From a virus, in the IMG/VR virus record IMGVR_UViG_3300042520_000127, positions 1-39,873 of that record: a DNA stretch of 39,873 nt. One strand, written 5' to 3'. Below, in pieces: positions 38,195-39,873 of this stretch. Made by a program: the position numbers and the translations under genes. The notes under the pieces were generated by a model. The model made no database searches. It saw nothing but the letters and a program-made list of their open reading frames with translations, and was not told the origin of the DNA. Positions within the stretch are counted from its first letter, which is position 1, and the number at the start of each line of letters is the position of its first letter.

Positions 38195-38309
38195 TGCTAC
38201 CCGTAAGCCTTGGAGCAATGACGCGTTTCAATCACTTTGCGAAATGTACCAAAACGGTCAAATCAGTTTATCTCAGTTTTGCGCGTTGATCGAAGGGGGT
38301 GCTTGCTAA
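38157..38309 (+). CDS. hypothetical protein (50 aa)
   Basis: This 50-residue protein starts at GTG in place of the ATG of its partial paralogue at 36576. The first 13 residues (LDQKETVNTSEF) are shared and the rest is new (KPWSNDAFQSLCEMYQNGQI, then SQFCALIEGGAC). The start region thus looks captured by duplication and fused to a different body. GAAAGGC precedes the GTG. The function is unknown. Confidence 0.62.
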   Translation: MLDQKETVNTSEFATRKPWSNDAFQSLCEMYQNGQISLSQFCALIEGGAC

Positions 38310-38467
38310 TGAACGCACTTGACCGCAAGATTGACTCAATGATTAAGGACTTTGATCAGTACGATCAAATCAAAGTTTCAATAGACGCGCTTGTTGCAGT
38401 TTCTCACCGCGCAGGCGCAATCAAGTTTCTAAAGTACGCAATCAATTTAACGAAGGCAGGTAACTAA
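38309..38467 (+). CDS. hypothetical protein (52 aa)
   Basis: This 52-residue helical protein (MNALDRKIDSMIKDFDQYDQ, then HRAGAIKFLKYAINLTKAGN) starts by a TAATG overlap with the previous stop and follows GAAGGGGGTGC. The function is unknown. Confidence 0.58.
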   Translation: MNALDRKIDSMIKDFDQYDQIKVSIDALVAVSHRAGAIKFLKYAINLTKAGN

Positions 38468-38469
38468 TT

Positions 38470-38628
38470 ATGAGCAACAAAGTATTTATTTGCGCAGGTT
38501 GCAGCAAAACTGAAGATGTATTGGCAATGTTTCCTAACAACCTTTGCTTGGTGTGCTACGCAATGACGCCTGAAGCAAACCGACCAATGAGCGCACGTGA
38601 GTTGGCTCAGATGTGGGGTGGCAAGTGA
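38470..38628 (+). CDS. small zinc-finger-like protein (52 aa)
   Basis: This 52-residue ORF has CAGC at residues 8-11 and CLVC at 26-29, a likely zinc ribbon, then SARELAQMWGGK. It joins the next gene by a GTGA overlap. The function is unknown. Confidence 0.58.
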   Translation: MSNKVFICAGCSKTEDVLAMFPNNLCLVCYAMTPEANRPMSARELAQMWGGK

Positions 38629-38789
38629 TTACCAAGCGTGGCAAGCGCGTACGCGCAGTAGCAATTCTTGTTGGACTTTGGTTGGTATGGCAGATCGCAA
38701 CCAACGTGTGGTGGGTTGGCATTGGCGCGCCAACAGCAGATTTTCTTGGCTGGTGCTTTGACGGCATGACCGAATGCGTGGTGTTGTAA
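38625..38789 (+). CDS. small membrane protein (54 aa)
   Basis: This 54-residue ORF has a basic start (TKRGKRVR) and one hydrophobic helix (AVAILVGLWLVWQIA) followed by NVWWVGIGAPTADFLGW and two Cys. The GTG start and the stop both overlap neighbours. It is likely an inner-membrane protein of unknown role. Confidence 0.55.
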   Translation: MITKRGKRVRAVAILVGLWLVWQIATNVWWVGIGAPTADFLGWCFDGMTECVVL

Positions 38790-38983
38790 TGACAAAGTTC
38801 AGAGTTGAGATCCTGCTTGACATTGAAACAGAATTGACGCAGTTTATTGGACGCGAGACAACTACAAGCAAGTCACTGCTGGTTGGTTTGGCTAAAGATC
38901 AGATTTGGCTAGACGTCAATGACGCAATACGCCTGTACGGGATCCAAGGCTACGTGACCAACGTAGCAAAGGTGCAGTCATGA
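38789..38983 (+). CDS. hypothetical protein (64 aa)
   Basis: This 64-residue protein (MTKFRVEILLDIETELTQFI, then LVGLAKDQIWLDVNDAIRLY) starts at ATG 38789 by a TAATG overlap. It has a mixed helix and strand pattern with no recognised family. It overlaps the next ATG. Confidence 0.58.
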   Translation: MTKFRVEILLDIETELTQFIGRETTTSKSLLVGLAKDQIWLDVNDAIRLYGIQGYVTNVAKVQS

Positions 38984-39123
38984 TTACCTGTGAGATGTGC
39001 GCCAAGTCAGCCAGAGTGCTTGTGTACCGCTGGCGTGAATACCACCGTGTGCAGACGCGCATACTGGTTTGTTTGAAGTGCGCAGACGTGCATGACATGA
39101 CTTTGAAGGGACAGCCAGTATGA
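38980..39123 (+). CDS. small zinc-ribbon protein (47 aa)
   Basis: This 47-residue ORF has CEMC (4-7) and CLKC (31-34) with basic residues between (RVLVYRWREYHRVQTR), a simple zinc ribbon. Both ends overlap neighbours. The function is unknown. Confidence 0.58.
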   Translation: MITCEMCAKSARVLVYRWREYHRVQTRILVCLKCADVHDMTLKGQPV

Positions 39124-39374
39124 CTGAATACAACGGTTGGAAGAACCGCCAAACATGGAATGTTGCCTTGTGGCTGGGGTCTGATGAGTATTTATACAGA
39201 GCAGCGGTGAAGTTCATGGAGAAGCGCACACACCCAAAGGCAAACAATCACTACGCACGATTTATCAAAGAGCAAGGGCTGGCAGATGAGCGCACAGGCG
39301 ACAAAATTAAATGGCTTGGATCTCGTTTGGATTACAAGGCGCTGGACGACATGATGAAAGAGTTGGTGGCGTAA
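39120..39374 (+). CDS. conserved phage protein (DUF7249-like)
   Basis: This 84-residue protein begins MTEYNGWKNRQTWNVALWLG, a very common phage pattern (NGWKNRxTWNVALW) of the DUF7249 type, and has KIKWLGSRLDYKALDDMMKE at the end. The function is not known. It starts by an ATGA overlap and ends by TAATG. Confidence 0.72.
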   Translation: MTEYNGWKNRQTWNVALWLGSDEYLYRAAVKFMEKRTHPKANNHYARFIKEQGLADERTGDKIKWLGSRLDYKALDDMMKELVA

Positions 39375-39514
39375 TGGCTACCCACGTTGTTATGTGTCAA
39401 GCGTGTGAAACTGAAAACGCTGAGTATGAGGATCGCGACGGCACATACTGGTTTACCTGCGTGAACAAAAACTGTGAATACGACAATGAGGTGGTTCATT
39501 CCCCATGGAAATGA
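39374..39514 (+). CDS. small zinc-ribbon protein (46 aa)
   Basis: This 46-residue ORF has CQAC (8-11) and, after an acidic stretch and YWFTC, CVNKNC spacing typical of a zinc ribbon, ending VVHSPWK. It lies in the row of small metal-binding proteins. The function is unknown. Confidence 0.6.
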   Translation: MATHVVMCQACETENAEYEDRDGTYWFTCVNKNCEYDNEVVHSPWK

Positions 39515-39558
39515 CAATACAAGAGACAACAACAACTATCGTTAGGAAGGCGCGCAAA

Positions 39559-39774
39559 ATGGAGTATCAATTCATGTTACAGATAATCACTGACGGGTCT
39601 GTAACTTATAGCAAGAAGTACGACAATGCCATTGACGCAGTGAAGGCGTATGAGCGTGTGGTGGATTACGGATTTGCTCATTACTGGCTTGAAGCGGTTC
39701 TGGTTGAACCCAGCGGAAAGGCTCACAGCAAGACCTTTCAGACACCTTACGGGATCCCCAGTACAGTAAAATAA
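39559..39774 (+). CDS. hypothetical protein (71 aa)
   Basis: This 71-residue protein (MEYQFMLQIITDGSVTYSKK, then AVKAYERVVDYGFAHYWLEA) uses ATG 39559, eight bases after AGGAAGG. An upstream ATG (39505) would overlap the preceding gene and has no ribosome site. Its end holds the AGTACAGTAAAAT promoter-like motif, and its last codons recur at positions 3-29. The function is unknown. Confidence 0.6.
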   Translation: MEYQFMLQIITDGSVTYSKKYDNAIDAVKAYERVVDYGFAHYWLEAVLVEPSGKAHSKTFQTPYGIPSTVK

Positions 39775-39873
39775 CCCTGTCCCGAAATCAACCGAAAGGC
39801 GAAAACATGGACACAATGATCAAGCACTGCAAGTGCGGTAGTTGGATTTACGGTAACAATGTTTGCGAAGTAT
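39746..39873. repeat. terminal direct repeat (right copy)
   Basis: Second copy of 1-128, with T at 39747 where the left copy has C. Both codons encode Pro. It joins the two ends of the window into one circular map. Confidence 0.93.
39807..39873 (+). CDS. start of the small zinc-ribbon gene (partial, duplicate of 62-151)
   Basis: This is the first 22 codons of the 29-residue protein that is complete at 62-151, cut off by the window end. It is present twice only because of the terminal redundancy and is not a separate gene. Confidence 0.75.
   Translation, partial: MDTMIKHCKCGSWIYGNNVCEV

Overview
The window is an essentially complete genome of a tailed double-stranded DNA phage (siphovirus layout). 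The first 128 bases recur at the end with one mismatch, so the sequence closes into a circular map of about 39,745 bp. Several features point to an actinobacterial host: a WhiB-family Fe-S regulator, a secreted transglycosylase of the actinobacterial type, a GP88-family protein, and moderate GC content. A planktonic freshwater actinobacterium would fit, but the host itself is an inference. Nearly every gene is on the + strand, usually with ATGA, GTGA or TAATG overlaps. The only convincing minus-strand gene is at 31324-31551. I see no integrase, tRNA, transposase, CRISPR array or DNA polymerase.

Layout. (1) 62-1945: small zinc-binding protein, secreted transglycosylase, HNH nuclease, SSB and small regulators. 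(2) 1917-5792: a DNA-base hypermodification cluster made of a ParB-domain protein, a TET/JBP-like 2-oxoglutarate dioxygenase, an amino acid:DNA transferase-like (aGPT-PPlase-like) protein, a small FAD enzyme and a P-loop kinase resembling 5-hydroxymethyl-dU DNA kinases. (3) 6048-18100: packaging and head genes (TerS, TerL, collagen-like fibre, portal, MuF with a toxin-like C-terminus, protease-scaffold, capsid, connectors). (4) 18102-27724: tail genes (tail tube, G/GT chaperones with a -1 frameshift, 944-aa tape measure, distal tail, fibres, hub). (5) 27726-29062: lysis genes (three small membrane proteins, a lipoprotein, CHAP endolysin), closed by a strong terminator. (6) 29148-36465: DNA metabolism and regulation (phosphoesterase, GP88, annealing-protein candidate, Cas4/AddB-like nuclease, WhiB, replication-initiator-like protein, RusA). 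(7) 36576-39774: small accessory genes, several carrying two CxxC pairs, partly organised by a duplicated promoter/leader cassette.

The most interesting system is the 1917-5792 cluster. The proposed route is that TET/JBP oxidises the 5-methyl group of a base already in DNA, the kinase phosphorylates the hydroxymethyl group, the transferase displaces the phosphate with an amino acid, and the flavoenzyme trims or oxidises the adduct. No deoxyuridylate hydroxymethylase or C5-cytosine methyltransferase is recognisable in the window, so the dioxygenase would be the only phage-encoded source of 5-hydroxymethyl base. A second, possibly linked signal is strong enrichment of GATC, chiefly as RGATCY, across much of the genome.
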